Assembly (NCBI GenBank): GCA_029858565.1
Contig: JAOUEV010000029.1
Location: 1 to 42,506 of the forward strand
Direction of reading: 5' to 3'
DNA length: 42,506 nt
DNA from: Nitrospirota bacterium
GTDB lineage: Bacteria > Nitrospirota > UBA9217
A program made the translations under genes and the position numbers. Below the pieces are notes generated by a model that was not told the DNA's origin, searched no databases, and was given only the letters and a program-made list of their open reading frames with translations. The number at the start of each line of letters is the position of its first letter. The stretch's first letter is position 1. Shown in pieces: positions 23,412 to 32,145 of the stretch.

Positions 23412-23897
23412 ATGCTTGCAGTTGTCCAGCGGGTTTCCCGGGCCGCGGTCATTATCGACGGCAGGACCGTGGGCTCCATTGACAAGGGGCTCCTGGTCCT
23501 GGTATGCGCGGTCAAGGGCGACGGGGAAAAGGACGTGGAGTATCTTGCGAAGAAGATCTCCCAGCTGAGGATCTTCGAGGATGAGAGCGGGAAGATGAAC
23601 CGCTCGGTGTCCGAGGCAGGGGGCAAGCTCCTGGTCGTTTCCCAGTTCACCCTTGCCGCCCAGACGCGCAAGGGGAACCGGCCGTCCTTTGACAACGCCG
23701 AGGCTCCCGGCCGCGCCCAAGAGCTCTACGAGGCCTTTGTCGGACGTCTTCGGGCAACAGGGATACCCGTCGAGACCGGCATCTTCGCGGCCATGATGAG
23801 CCTGTCGCTTGTCAATGAAGGTCCGGTGACGGTGCCGGTCGATTCACGCGACGCGTCCTGTTCCGCCGGCGCTGCCTGGGGCATGCCTGGGGCATAA
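23412..23897 (+). CDS. dtd: D-aminoacyl-tRNA deacylase
   Basis: Hydrolyses D-amino acids, and glycine mischarged on tRNA-Ala, from tRNA. The protein has 161 residues with both active-site signatures: SQFTLAA (77-83) and the Gly-cisPro motif NEGPVT (135-140). The last 15-20 residues (SRDASCSAGAAWGMPGA) extend past the usual end and look like a short unstructured tail. AAGGAG at 23394-23399 decides the start at ATG 23412. Two earlier ATGs (23402 and 23405) are out of frame. It is a single-gene unit. Confidence 0.95.
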   Translation: MLAVVQRVSRAAVIIDGRTVGSIDKGLLVLVCAVKGDGEKDVEYLAKKISQLRIFEDESGKMNRSVSEAGGKLLVVSQFTLAAQTRKGNRPSFDNAEAPGRAQELYEAFVGRLRATGIPVETGIFAAMMSLSLVNEGPVTVPVDSRDASCSAGAAWGMPGA

Positions 23898-23900
23898 GGC

Positions 23901-23929
23901 TTGACAGTTCACCCACGTTTTGCTACAAA
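23901..23929 (+). promoter_or_regulatory. predicted strong promoter for the lipoprotein/CsgG genes
   Basis: TTGACA (23901-23906), an exact 17-bp spacer and TACAAA (23924-23929) preceded by TGC. The leader is about 55 bases long with a GGGGGAGG ribosome binding site before ATG 23991. Confidence 0.75.
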
Positions 23930-23990
23930 TGTAGCATTCTTTCGTTGACCGCACACTGCCAACTCTATGTTGTTCCCGGGGGAGGACTTA

Positions 23991-25364
23991 ATGCTGAAAT
24001 TTCGCTGGATAGTTCCGATTCTTGCACTCGCCGCGACCGTGGCCGGCTGCTGTACCCTTCCAACGCCTCCGCTTCCCGTGGATTATTCCAATCCGCTCAA
24101 ACGCGTCGCGATCCTCCCCATGAAGAACGATACGGATGATGTTGACGGGCCTTCGGTCCTTCGCGAAAAGATGGCCAAAGCGCTGGTCCACCGCTCCTAT
24201 GCAGTGCAGGACCTGAAGGAAACGGAACAGACGCTGCGGGACCGCATGGGGATCAATCTGGGCGGACAACTCGACATGACCACCGCGCAGAAGCTCGGCG
24301 AAACGCTGGGCGTCGAAGGTGTGCTGTACGGGACCCTCATGGACTTTGACGAGACCACGACCGGCGTGCTGAACGTGAAAAAGGTTCGCGCCAAGTTCAA
24401 GCTCGTGAACACCGGAACAGGTCAGGTTTTCTGGCAGCGCGGCCTCGGCGTGAGGAGCGAGGTCAAAATGGCCGGTCTGGGCGCTGCCCTGGCAACGGCC
24501 GCATCCCGAGCGGCCGACAAGGATAAGGAAGCGCCCTGGGTCATTCTCGATACCACGACGCAGAACCAGGATTTCAGGACCTCGCTGGCAATGGGATTGG
24601 GGACCAAACTGCTTTCCAAGGCAATGGGAAAACACCTTGACCACGAATCAGAGGAGCTTGCCCGCAGGGTGACCGGCGATCTTCCCTGGGGCCCGGGCAC
24701 CGGTCCGGCGCCCGCGCCTGCGCCGGCGATCAAGATCGCCATGCCGGAGATCAAGGCTCCGCCGTCATTCGGCTACATGGACTGGGAAGGAAAGCGGGAC
24801 CTGATGGCGAAGGTCGTCTCTACCAGCGTGGACAAGAGCCGCAACAGCACCTATGTGTTCGAATCCCAGCTCGGTCTCGCGGGAAACAAGATGCGCATGG
24901 ATATGGATATGAGCAAGATGATGAACGATGAGACCGGCCAGTCCCCCATGAGCAAAATGACCATGCTGAACCGGGGCGATAAAAAGACCGGCTACACGCT
25001 CTATCCTAATGCAAAGAAATACATCGTTCACACCGAAGCAGAGGAACAGGGCGAGAAGCCGAATGTGGAGAAGGTCAAGGTGGGGACCGAGACCGTGAAC
25101 GGCTATCTATGCGATAAATACAAGGTAAAGATCACCTACAAGGACGGTAAGTCCGAAGAGGGATTCATCTGGAATGCGTTGAAGCTTAATGGGTTGACCG
25201 TCCGGAGCGAAGTGGAGAACAAGGATTTCAAGATAACCACGGACCTCAAGAGCGTCATACTCAAGGCGCCCCCGGCTTCGGCCTTTGAGATCCCCTCTGC
25301 ATACACCGAGGCCAAGGATTTCATGGAGATCATGATGTCCGGCCAGCAGGGGCAAATGAGATAG
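23991..25364 (+). CDS. fusion lipoprotein: GNA1162/DUF799-like N-domain plus DUF4412-like C-domain
   Basis: Lipoprotein of 457 residues with lipobox VAGC (Cys20, next residue also Cys). Residues about 35-215 resemble the GNA1162 (DUF799) fold: RVAILPMKNDTDDVDGPSVLREKMAKAL, LGVEGVLYGTLMDFDE, and a FKLVNTGTGQVFWQ strand. This domain normally stands alone and occurs with CsgG/LpoB-like proteins. After a Pro/Ala-rich linker (PGTGPAPAPAPA, about 238-250), the C-terminal part (about 270-455) looks like DUF4412: a beta-rich domain rich in Met/Lys with GYLCDKYKVKITYKDGKSEEGFIWNAL. The fusion is unusual in my experience. A CsgG-family lipoprotein gene follows 59 bases later and is probably cotranscribed, suggesting a shared outer-membrane assembly. 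Confidence 0.75.
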   Translation: MLKFRWIVPILALAATVAGCCTLPTPPLPVDYSNPLKRVAILPMKNDTDDVDGPSVLREKMAKALVHRSYAVQDLKETEQTLRDRMGINLGGQLDMTTAQKLGETLGVEGVLYGTLMDFDETTTGVLNVKKVRAKFKLVNTGTGQVFWQRGLGVRSEVKMAGLGAALATAASRAADKDKEAPWVILDTTTQNQDFRTSLAMGLGTKLLSKAMGKHLDHESEELARRVTGDLPWGPGTGPAPAPAPAIKIAMPEIKAPPSFGYMDWEGKRDLMAKVVSTSVDKSRNSTYVFESQLGLAGNKMRMDMDMSKMMNDETGQSPMSKMTMLNRGDKKTGYTLYPNAKKYIVHTEAEEQGEKPNVEKVKVGTETVNGYLCDKYKVKITYKDGKSEEGFIWNALKLNGLTVRSEVENKDFKITTDLKSVILKAPPASAFEIPSAYTEAKDFMEIMMSGQQGQMR

Positions 25365-25423
25365 CCGAAAATACTTCCCTAATAGGATCAAAAAAGCTCG
25401 TATAGCGGGCAAGGAGGAATAAT

Positions 25424-26389
25424 ATGAGAGCATTGATTCGGTTGTTGCTGGTGGCGGTGATGGTTGGCGGTCTGATCTGGACAGCGGGGTGCGCTCCCAC
25501 GATCTCCGGTGCGACCAAGGATGATACCACGGTAACGGGGACGTCCAAGGAATTGGCCAAGACAACGTCTGATGTTGAGGAGTATCTGGGACCCAAGCTC
25601 CGGGTCGGGGTTGTGAACTTCCAGAACAAGACCCCTTCGAAGGTCCTTGGCATCGGCGAGGCTGCTGCAGACATCCTGGGCACGATCCTGCAGAAGTCCG
25701 GCAGGTTCATTGTGATCCCGCAGCAGGATATGGAGTCGATCGCCCACCAGCAGGCGCTGGGCGCGAGCGGCATGATCAACCCGGATACGGCGGCAAAAAT
25801 GGGCGAGGTCCTGGGCCTGAACGCAATTGTCACCGGCGCGGTGACGGCTTACTCTGAAGCGGAAGAAGGCCAGGACATGCTGGTGTACAAGTCCAAGAAG
25901 CAGATCGCCCGTGTGACCGTGGATTATCGTCTTGTGGACACCACGACGGGCGTTCAGATCATGGCTGATTCGGGCGCCGGCATCTACGAGAAGTCGGTCG
26001 GCCGCGTCCTGGGCATGGGCGGCAAGGCAAGTTATGATTCGGACCTTCGGGACGGCGCTTTGCGCGACGCGCTGACCAAGGCCATGGTGAACATGCAAAA
26101 ACAGCTTGCCAAGCGGAAGTGGCAGGGAAGGATCGCCTCAGCCAAGGGCAGCCAGGTCTATATCAACGCAGGCCAGAAGTCGGGCATCCAGGTGGGCGAC
26201 AAAATGATGGTCTATCGTCCCGGCGATCCGATCATCGATCCCGTGACGCGGGTCAAGATCGGTATGGAAGAGACCTTCATCGGCGAGGTGACGATCCTTC
26301 AGAACGATCTCGGCGACAGCGGGGACCTCTCCCTGGCGCGCGGCGGCGGTCAGTTCAAGACCGGCGATATCGTGAAGCTGGCGAAGTAA
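25424..26389 (+). CDS. CsgG-family lipoprotein
   Basis: Lipoprotein of 321 residues with lipobox TAGC (Cys23) and a CsgG-like domain (about 58-235): LRVGVVNFQNKTP, IGEAAADILGTILQKSGRFIVIPQQDMESI, LGLNAIVTGAVTAYSE, VTVDYRLVDTTTGVQIMADSG. CsgG itself forms an outer-membrane secretion pore for curli, but many relatives act as periplasmic assembly factors. No curli subunit genes are present here. The C-terminal part (about 240-321, KWQGRIASAKGSQVYINAGQKSGIQVGDKMMVYRPG) is a beta domain seen in non-curli CsgG relatives. AAGGAGG precedes the ATG. A strong terminator ends the unit. Confidence 0.88.
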   Translation: MRALIRLLLVAVMVGGLIWTAGCAPTISGATKDDTTVTGTSKELAKTTSDVEEYLGPKLRVGVVNFQNKTPSKVLGIGEAAADILGTILQKSGRFIVIPQQDMESIAHQQALGASGMINPDTAAKMGEVLGLNAIVTGAVTAYSEAEEGQDMLVYKSKKQIARVTVDYRLVDTTTGVQIMADSGAGIYEKSVGRVLGMGGKASYDSDLRDGALRDALTKAMVNMQKQLAKRKWQGRIASAKGSQVYINAGQKSGIQVGDKMMVYRPGDPIIDPVTRVKIGMEETFIGEVTILQNDLGDSGDLSLARGGGQFKTGDIVKLAK

Positions 26390-26411
26390 GCCGATCAGAT
26401 GGGATGATCCG

Positions 26412-26451
26412 CGACCCCTTCAGGTGAACGGCCTGAAGGGGTCGTTTTTTT
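26412..26451 (+). terminator. strong intrinsic terminator after the CsgG gene
   Basis: A perfect 13-bp stem (26412-26424 with 26432-26444), a 7-base loop and seven T residues at 26445-26451. Confidence 0.93.
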
Positions 26452-26476
26452 GCTGCCGACGGAAGGGGTGGATGAT

Positions 26477-27358
26477 ATGGTGACAAAAGGGGGCACATTG
26501 AAACGCGCGTTCCTGCTCCTCTTGATATCATTTGTCTTCATGATTCTCCTCCTGCTGACAGGCTGCGGTTCCGTCTTCTTTTTCCCTTCGCGGGAAATGA
26601 GCAATAATCCCTTTATTCATCAGTTCGACCACCAGGACGTCTATTTTACGACCGATGACGGATCGATCCTGCATGGCTGGTTTTTCAAGGCCAGGGAACC
26701 TGTGGGCAGCATCCTCATTCTGCACGGCAACGCCGAGAATATCAGCACTCACGTTAACGGAGTCCTCTGGTTTGTTGCGAACGGTTTCAATGTCTTTATA
26801 TTCGATTATCGCGGATATGGCCGATCCGAAGGGGTTCCGACGCTGGGTGGGATACAGCGTGACGCCGAGGCCGCGTTTCGGAGATTGCTCACGCTGCCGA
26901 CGGTCGACCCGGACCGGACCATTCTGTTCGGCCAAAGCCTCGGAGGCACTGTTGCGGTCAATCTCGTCGCCGCCACGCCGGCAAAGGAGCACATTAAAGC
27001 GCTGGTGATCGACAGCGCTTTTGCGAGCCACCGCATCATTGCACGCGAAAAGATCTCACACTTTTGCATTTGGCCTTTTCCTGATCTCCTGTCCCCGTTC
27101 TTCAGCAGTCGATTCAGTCCAATGAAAAGAATTGCCGATGTGTCGCCGGTCCCGGTCCTGATCCTGCAGGGCCTGCATGACACCATTGTCCCGCCTGACC
27201 ACAGTGAGCTGCTCTTTGCCGCAGCTCACCAGCCGAAAGAATTGTGGCTTACCACAGAGGCGGGGCATATCAGATCGACCGCTGCCCCTGCTGTTCGGGA
27301 ACGATTGAAGGTCTGGTTACTGGAACAACTTGCCGCGTCAGGAAAGAAGCTGCAATAA
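26477..27358 (+). CDS. alpha/beta hydrolase lipoprotein (BEM46/ABHD13-like)
   Basis: Serine hydrolase of 293 residues. A lipobox LTGC (Cys30) after a long hydrophobic signal suggests a membrane-tethered periplasmic enzyme. The catalytic triad is visible: Ser154 (GQSLGG), Asp235 (QGLHDTIVP) and His264 (EAGHI). The oxyanion region is LILHGNAENIS. The substrate is unknown; relatives are esterase- or acyltransferase-like. ATG 26477 is preferred to TTG 26450, which lies in the T-run of the preceding terminator. There is almost no room for a promoter between that terminator and the gene, so it is either expressed by readthrough or from a promoter inside the CsgG gene. Confidence 0.88.
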   Translation: MVTKGGTLKRAFLLLLISFVFMILLLLTGCGSVFFFPSREMSNNPFIHQFDHQDVYFTTDDGSILHGWFFKAREPVGSILILHGNAENISTHVNGVLWFVANGFNVFIFDYRGYGRSEGVPTLGGIQRDAEAAFRRLLTLPTVDPDRTILFGQSLGGTVAVNLVAATPAKEHIKALVIDSAFASHRIIAREKISHFCIWPFPDLLSPFFSSRFSPMKRIADVSPVPVLILQGLHDTIVPPDHSELLFAAAHQPKELWLTTEAGHIRSTAAPAVRERLKVWLLEQLAASGKKLQ

Positions 27359-27383
27359 AATGAGCATGTTAGTGGGCAGGTGG

Positions 27384-27412
27384 TTGACAAAGGAATGATG
27401 CCGTGATTTACT
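27384..27412 (+). promoter_or_regulatory. predicted promoter for the DUF3015/DUF4105 pair
   Basis: TTGACA (27384-27389), a 17-bp spacer and TTTACT (27407-27412) with TG at 27404-27405 giving an extended -10. The leader is about 30 bases long. Confidence 0.55.
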
Positions 27413-27449
27413 TCAACGTGTACCCAAATTCGCTCGAAGGAGGCAATCC

Positions 27450-27911
27450 ATGAGAAAGATGTTGATGCTCGTAGTAGTATTGGTCCTGTCCCTCACGTTG
27501 ACCAGCAGTGCGTTCGCTTATGGTTCGGCAGGCTGTGGACTCGGCGGTATCGTCATCGGCAACGATCCGGGTTGGAAGCAGCTTGTGGCAACCTTTCTGA
27601 ACGGTGCGATCTTTTCCAATCAGGTCTTCGGTATCACAACGGGCACGCTGGGCTGCGGCAAGCCGATCTGGGCTTCGAACAACGACCGGTTGAATCAGTT
27701 CGTGGTAGCGAACATGGACAACCTCGCCAAGGACATCGCCATGGGCAAGGGCGAGACCCTTGATGCTTTTGCCGAACTGATGGAGGTCCCGACGGCCGAA
27801 CGCGCAGCACTCTATGCAAAGTTTCAGGCGAATTTCGCAACGATATTCCCCTCCGAGAATGTTGTCCTCGCGGACGTCGTGGACAATATCGTAATTGTGG
27901 CAAATAACTAG
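27450..27911 (+). CDS. DUF3015 family secreted protein
   Basis: Protein of 153 residues. A signal peptide (about 1-23, ending AFAYG) is followed by the DUF3015 hallmark GSAGCGLGGIVIGNDPGW, and then TTGTLGCGKPI and a helical C-terminal half. Function unknown; family members are small periplasmic proteins. GGAGGCAATCC supplies the ribosome binding site. The stop is six bases before the DUF4105 gene start, so the two are cotranscribed. This pairing is one I recognise from other Gram-negative genomes. Confidence 0.88.
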   Translation: MRKMLMLVVVLVLSLTLTSSAFAYGSAGCGLGGIVIGNDPGWKQLVATFLNGAIFSNQVFGITTGTLGCGKPIWASNNDRLNQFVVANMDNLAKDIAMGKGETLDAFAELMEVPTAERAALYAKFQANFATIFPSENVVLADVVDNIVIVANN

Positions 27912-27917
27912 GAGCTT

Positions 27918-29858
27918 ATGCGAGAAGCGAATGCACGGGTATACAGGGCCCTTTGCTCTGTATACCTTTTTTTTGCTCTCTGCCTGACACTTTCCCCGGC
28001 GACCGCAGCTGCGGAGGCTGATTATCCCTCCACGCTTGTCGAAGCAGGGAGAGCTCTCCGGCTTGCTGACGAACGATACTGGAATATCCTGCTCCATTAC
28101 AAGAAAAGCGGTTCCGGAAGGGAAAGTCTGGTCGATGACCCCGTATTTTTCCTGTCGCCTGCGGGAAAGACCGATCCCGAGGCCGAACTTGAGGCGACCA
28201 TCAGCGGTCTTTTCCAGGGGCCGGAGCTTGGCGACGACCATCCCCGTTGCCGTTTTCCCGCCCGATCCGCCTGGCTCGTAGAGCAGCTGTCCATTGACGC
28301 GTCTCGCCTTACGCCGGTAGTCTGCGCGGCTTACGACGAGTCCATGCGGAACATCACGATGCGTTCAGCGGTCCTCGTGTTCCCTGCGGCCCACGGCAAT
28401 GGTCCGGCATCCATGTTCGGCCACACGCTCATCCGCATCGACAGCACTGTTCAGAGCGATCTCATGTCCTACGCGGTGAACTACGCGGCAAAGATGGAGG
28501 ATGACAGCGGGCCGGTCTATATATTCAAAGGGCTGTTTGGCTTCTACAAAGGGCACTACTCCATCCTGCCCTATTACGAGAAGGTCAAGGAGTACAGCGG
28601 TATCGAGCATCGCGACATATGGGAGTATCGTCTGAACCTGACCGAGGACGAGATACGTCGGATGGTGATGCATATCTGGGAGTTGCGGCAAACCTACTCG
28701 GATTACTATTTCTTTACGGAAAACTGTTCGTATAACCTGTTATTCCTTCTTGAGGCAGCCCGGCCCTCGCTTGATCTGACCGATCCTTATCGGAATCGTG
28801 CCCGCTTCTGGGTCATTCCCGGTGATACGATCCGGACGTTGACGGAGAACAATGCAGTGGCCAGCGTGAAGTATCGGCCATCCCTTGCGACAGGAATCGC
28901 CGTGCGGGCCCGCGCTCTGGTAGCTGACGAGCAGGTTCTGGCTGTCGCACTGGCTGAGGGAAGGATGAAGCCGGCGGAGATGGGTGGGCGGACATCCTCC
29001 CCCGAGCGGACAGCCCCGGTGCTCGATCTTGCGGCAGAGGTCCTCCAATACCGGTATTCGAAAAAAGAGCTGGACCGCGAGGTCTATCTTCAGCGATACC
29101 TCTCGGTCCTGCGTGCACGGAGCACTATTGCGGAGACAAGCAAGGACCTGTCCGCAATTGCTGAGCCGCCGACGCAGCCGGAACTGGGACACCGGGCCGC
29201 CCGGCTGGCGATGGGGGCCGGCTGGCGGTCGACGAACGAACGAAGATGGTTCGCGGATCTCTCAGTGCGTCCGGCATATCACGATCTCATGGACCCTGAT
29301 GACGGGTATGTGGAGGGCGCGCAGATCAACTTCTTTGACCTGGGAGCACGGTATGAACCGGACAAGGGCAGTCTGACGCTTCAGAAGATGCATATTGTTG
29401 ACATCCTGTCTCTAGCGCCTCGCGACCGCTTTTTTGCACCGGTCTCCTGGAAGTTTTCAACGGGACTAGATCGTGTCTTGATGAAGGACGGAAGCGAACG
29501 GCTGGTCTTTCGCGTCAATCCAGGAGGCGGCGCGGCTTATCGTTTCCCCGGCCGCGGTCTTATTTACGCTCTGTTCGAATCCGATGTCCAGTTGTCCAAC
29601 GTTTATGAGGACCGCATGTCGCTCGGGGTCGGACCTTCTGTCGGTCTGGACGTGGTTCCTTCCGGTCGATGGAAATCCAGCATCCAGGCGGCTGCTTTGG
29701 CTTATTTCCTGGGAGAGACGCACCGGATAGTGTCCGGCATATTCATGCAGAGCTGGATGATCGATGCCAACAATGTCATATCGCTGAAAGCGAAGCGGGA
29801 AAAAACGTTTCGACACTATGGGACGGAAGCCGTGTTGTCATGGAATTGGTATTTTTAG
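27918..29858 (+). CDS. DUF4105 (Lnb-like N-terminal) envelope protein
   Basis: Protein of 646 residues with a signal peptide (about 1-33). An N-terminal helical region (about 35-140) precedes a DUF4105 domain (about 150-320) containing GNGPASMFGHTLIRID, SYAVNYAAKMEDDSGPVYIFKG and YYFFTENCSYNLLFLLEAARP. Its conserved His and Cys residues suggest an NlpC/P60-like cysteine hydrolase fold, as noted for the Lnb/DUF4105 group. The C-terminal third (about 425-646) is rich in alternating strands and ends in WNWYF, compatible with an outer-membrane beta-barrel. That would make it a barrel with a periplasmic enzyme head. TAGGAG precedes the ATG. Confidence 0.82.
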   Translation: MREANARVYRALCSVYLFFALCLTLSPATAAAEADYPSTLVEAGRALRLADERYWNILLHYKKSGSGRESLVDDPVFFLSPAGKTDPEAELEATISGLFQGPELGDDHPRCRFPARSAWLVEQLSIDASRLTPVVCAAYDESMRNITMRSAVLVFPAAHGNGPASMFGHTLIRIDSTVQSDLMSYAVNYAAKMEDDSGPVYIFKGLFGFYKGHYSILPYYEKVKEYSGIEHRDIWEYRLNLTEDEIRRMVMHIWELRQTYSDYYFFTENCSYNLLFLLEAARPSLDLTDPYRNRARFWVIPGDTIRTLTENNAVASVKYRPSLATGIAVRARALVADEQVLAVALAEGRMKPAEMGGRTSSPERTAPVLDLAAEVLQYRYSKKELDREVYLQRYLSVLRARSTIAETSKDLSAIAEPPTQPELGHRAARLAMGAGWRSTNERRWFADLSVRPAYHDLMDPDDGYVEGAQINFFDLGARYEPDKGSLTLQKMHIVDILSLAPRDRFFAPVSWKFSTGLDRVLMKDGSERLVFRVNPGGGAAYRFPGRGLIYALFESDVQLSNVYEDRMSLGVGPSVGLDVVPSGRWKSSIQAAALAYFLGETHRIVSGIFMQSWMIDANNVISLKAKREKTFRHYGTEAVLSWNWYF

Positions 29859-29896
29859 GAAGGGGAACTGATGACAGGAAAATGGGAAGACCGGGG

Positions 29897-29933
29897 AAAA
29901 AACCCTTGTGACACCGTGGTCACAGGGGTTTTA
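29897..29933. terminator. bidirectional intrinsic terminator between convergent genes
   Basis: A hairpin with stem ACCCTTGTGAC pairing GTCACAGGGGT (29902-29912 with 29919-29929; one T-G pair) has AAAAAA on its left and TTTT on its right. It can therefore end both the DUF4105 transcript and the minus-strand caspase-like transcript. Confidence 0.85.
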
Positions 29934-29938
29934 GCGTT

Positions 29939-31309
29939 TTATTCGTCCGATTTCCCGTTCCCCTGATACAGCTGGGGCGTCTGCTCGTTATTGAAGATCT
30001 TGCGGGAGATGCGCGAGACCTGGGGTTTCAAATAGCTGAACAGGTCTTTCACGTTCAGACTCCCGTTCTGTCCCACCACATCCTCCTCTTTTATTCCTTT
30101 CAGGAGAAAATAGGTGAAGAGACCATGGCCCTTGTCGTCATAGCTGGAGCTTATCTGGTCGCCTGACGAGGCTGAGAGCACGACCACGCTCTTTGCCAGC
30201 GGCGCCGTGGTCTTCAGGTTCATTACCAGCGGTCGGGAACCTTTTGCCAGGACCGACCGGCCGCCTGCTCCGGAGAAGCAGGAGTCGAGCGCCACGATCG
30301 TTTCCTTGTTCTGCAGCTTATTGAGAACGTCATACATCCTTTTCAGGGAGTACCCTGTCTGTTTGATGAAGGTCGGGTCCCCGTCGTAGGGAACCAGATA
30401 CGCGCTGCCGGACTTTGGATCAGGCGCTCCGTGGCCGGAATAATAGATGAACACCGAGCTCTGGGGCTCCACGTTGTTCGTGAGCCACTGCTCGAAATAT
30501 TTTTCCATGTCGCTTTTAAGCGCCCGATCGTTGATCAGGGTGATCACGTTCTCTTCGGGATATCCCAGGACATTGATCAGGTAGCCCGCCATGGTCTGGG
30601 CGTCATTGGCCGCGAAGTCTGCGCGCGGGAGCTTCTGGCGATACTCCTCGATGCCGATCACGATGGCGTACGCGTCTTTCCTCTTCTTCACCTGGACCTG
30701 GGGGATCTGGTCGACATCCGATATCCCTCCGCGAGCAGCAGCGGGCGCATGTTCGCCGCGGTCAGCAACAGAATCGCGGGAGGACGCGGAGGCCGGGGCG
30801 TTCGCGCGTGCCATGCGGGCAATAGATGCAAAGGAGGGGTTTTCCAGCAGCTTTGATGCAAGCGCTTCTGCCGCGGTTTTCGCGTACTGCGAGCCCTCGG
30901 GCCCGTAAGTTTTGAAGTTTCCTCCGCGCCCTTGTTCTGTGTAATCAACCGTGAGTAATATCTGCTCGTTTTGCATCAACGCAAGAGACGTTTTGTTGAA
31001 AACAACCCAGGCATTTACGAAAATCGTGTGGACTTCGGTTTCCGTGCTAAAGCGGATTTCAATGTCGTACGGCACGCTAGAGGAATTGACGACCTTGAGG
31101 CCTTTTTTTAGAAGGATTTTTCGTAGCTCATAGTTGAGGTCATATCCCAACTGGCCGACAATACTTCCTCCGTCTCCCTTGATGTCGATGTGTTCGGAAA
31201 GGAAGAATGTAGTATCAGGTGATGCCGCAAAGCAGGGCGTCGCAATACAGATAAACAAGAAAACAACAGCCAAGGTTATCCGGCAGGATCTGACGAAATG
31301 GATGGTCAT
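29939..31309 (-). CDS. secreted caspase-like (peptidase C14) protein
   Basis: Protein of 456 residues with a signal peptide (about 1-29, ending CFAAS). Residues about 30-165 form an N-terminal domain of alpha/beta type (GYDLNYELRKILLKKGLKVV) like DUF4136/LpoB-type lipoproteins but without a lipobox. After a low-complexity linker, the caspase-like domain (about 210-430) carries His293 in YYSGHGAPD and Cys344 in ALDSCFSGAGG, so the catalytic dyad is intact. It is exported, unlike eukaryotic caspases. The substrate is unknown. SD-like GGGGATAAG precedes the ATG. The neighbour upstream on the same strand is an unknown lipoprotein, with a long hairpin between the two. Confidence 0.88.
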   Translation of the reverse strand: MTIHFVRSCRITLAVVFLFICIATPCFAASPDTTFFLSEHIDIKGDGGSIVGQLGYDLNYELRKILLKKGLKVVNSSSVPYDIEIRFSTETEVHTIFVNAWVVFNKTSLALMQNEQILLTVDYTEQGRGGNFKTYGPEGSQYAKTAAEALASKLLENPSFASIARMARANAPASASSRDSVADRGEHAPAAARGGISDVDQIPQVQVKKRKDAYAIVIGIEEYRQKLPRADFAANDAQTMAGYLINVLGYPEENVITLINDRALKSDMEKYFEQWLTNNVEPQSSVFIYYSGHGAPDPKSGSAYLVPYDGDPTFIKQTGYSLKRMYDVLNKLQNKETIVALDSCFSGAGGRSVLAKGSRPLVMNLKTTAPLAKSVVVLSASSGDQISSSYDDKGHGLFTYFLLKGIKEEDVVGQNGSLNVKDLFSYLKPQVSRISRKIFNNEQTPQLYQGNGKSDE

Positions 31310-31343
31310 TGTGGCTTATCCCCATGCTAAAAGTGAGGTAATA

Positions 31344-31387
31344 AACAAGGGGAAACCGTCCGTTAATCGGAGCTGTTTCCCCTTGTT
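31344..31387. terminator. long hairpin between the unknown lipoprotein and caspase-like genes
   Basis: A 13-bp perfect stem (31344-31356 with 31375-31387) contains a second small stem (TCCG/CGGA) in its 18-base loop. On the minus strand it is followed by TTATTACC rather than a clean T-run. It may be a partial terminator or attenuator upstream of the caspase-like gene. Confidence 0.5.
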
Positions 31388-31433
31388 ATTGCTACAATTC
31401 ACGGTAATGAGAATTCGGCGAGATCCAGGCTGA

Positions 31434-31961
31434 TCAATTGACCTTTACATCGATCTTTGCTTCAGCCGATTTTTCGCTCGATTGCTTCAGGGTTTTGATC
31501 GTGCCCTTATAGCCGGTGACGGTGACGTTAAGCGTTTTGAATATAATGAAATCATTCAACTCGGTAATATATCGCGGAGCAACGATGATATCTGCACGGG
31601 ACCGGCTTACAGCATCATAGGCCGCTGCATCCCTGACCGTTCCTTCATGTCCCGTCGTCGCTTCTTTTAACGCTGCAAACAAGCCGGTGTCGCTTCCCGC
31701 AGCACCGGTGGCGCCGTAACTCACACCGTCTGCGAACTTGTCGGGCATAAGCAAACCTTTAGGTGCGATACAGAAGCAGAGAACTGTACCCGAGGCTGTA
31801 CCTGATATTTTCTCGCCTACTTCAATTTCTGCCTTGATATGGACAGGATCTACACTCGTGCCACCCCACGGACCGCTGAACTGACTCTGATGGGTGCTGG
31901 TACAACCGCTTGCGATTACGAGCATAATGAACATTCCGAAGATAATAGACCGAGTCTTCAT
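31434..31961 (-). CDS. lipoprotein of unknown function
   Basis: Lipoprotein of 175 residues with lipobox ASGC (Cys20) and a GAGGGGGA ribosome binding site. The mature chain begins TSTHQSQFSG. It has a Cys pair in LCFCIAPKG, a repeated Gly/Ala region and a C-terminal beta-rich part (RADIIVAPRYITELNDFIIFKTLNVTVTGYKG). I do not recognise the family; the last part resembles small lipoproteins predicted to sit in the outer membrane. An AT-rich stretch (about 32033-32066) lies upstream. It may be cotranscribed with the caspase-like gene downstream. Confidence 0.75.
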   Translation of the reverse strand: MKTRSIIFGMFIMLVIASGCTSTHQSQFSGPWGGTSVDPVHIKAEIEVGEKISGTASGTVLCFCIAPKGLLMPDKFADGVSYGATGAAGSDTGLFAALKEATTGHEGTVRDAAAYDAVSRSRADIIVAPRYITELNDFIIFKTLNVTVTGYKGTIKTLKQSSEKSAEAKIDVKVN

Positions 31962-32145
31962 GATAATCCCCCTCTGTCAGAGAAATGTCCGAACCACTAG
32001 TTAGCGAAGAGTAATATAGAAAAGAGATTCTGTCAATAAATTAAATTTAAAACATTTAAATAATGTCGCTGGTTGCTGTTATTTGAAACAATCATGGCCG
32101 TTGCCTGGGGGAGAATCTGGGTCCGTCGTGCCGGCCTGTTCCGGG

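Noticed and set aside
26450-26476. TTG 26450 as start of the alpha/beta hydrolase
   Set aside because: It lies inside the T-run of the CsgG terminator; ATG 26477 follows a GGAAGGGG-type site and starts near the signal sequence.
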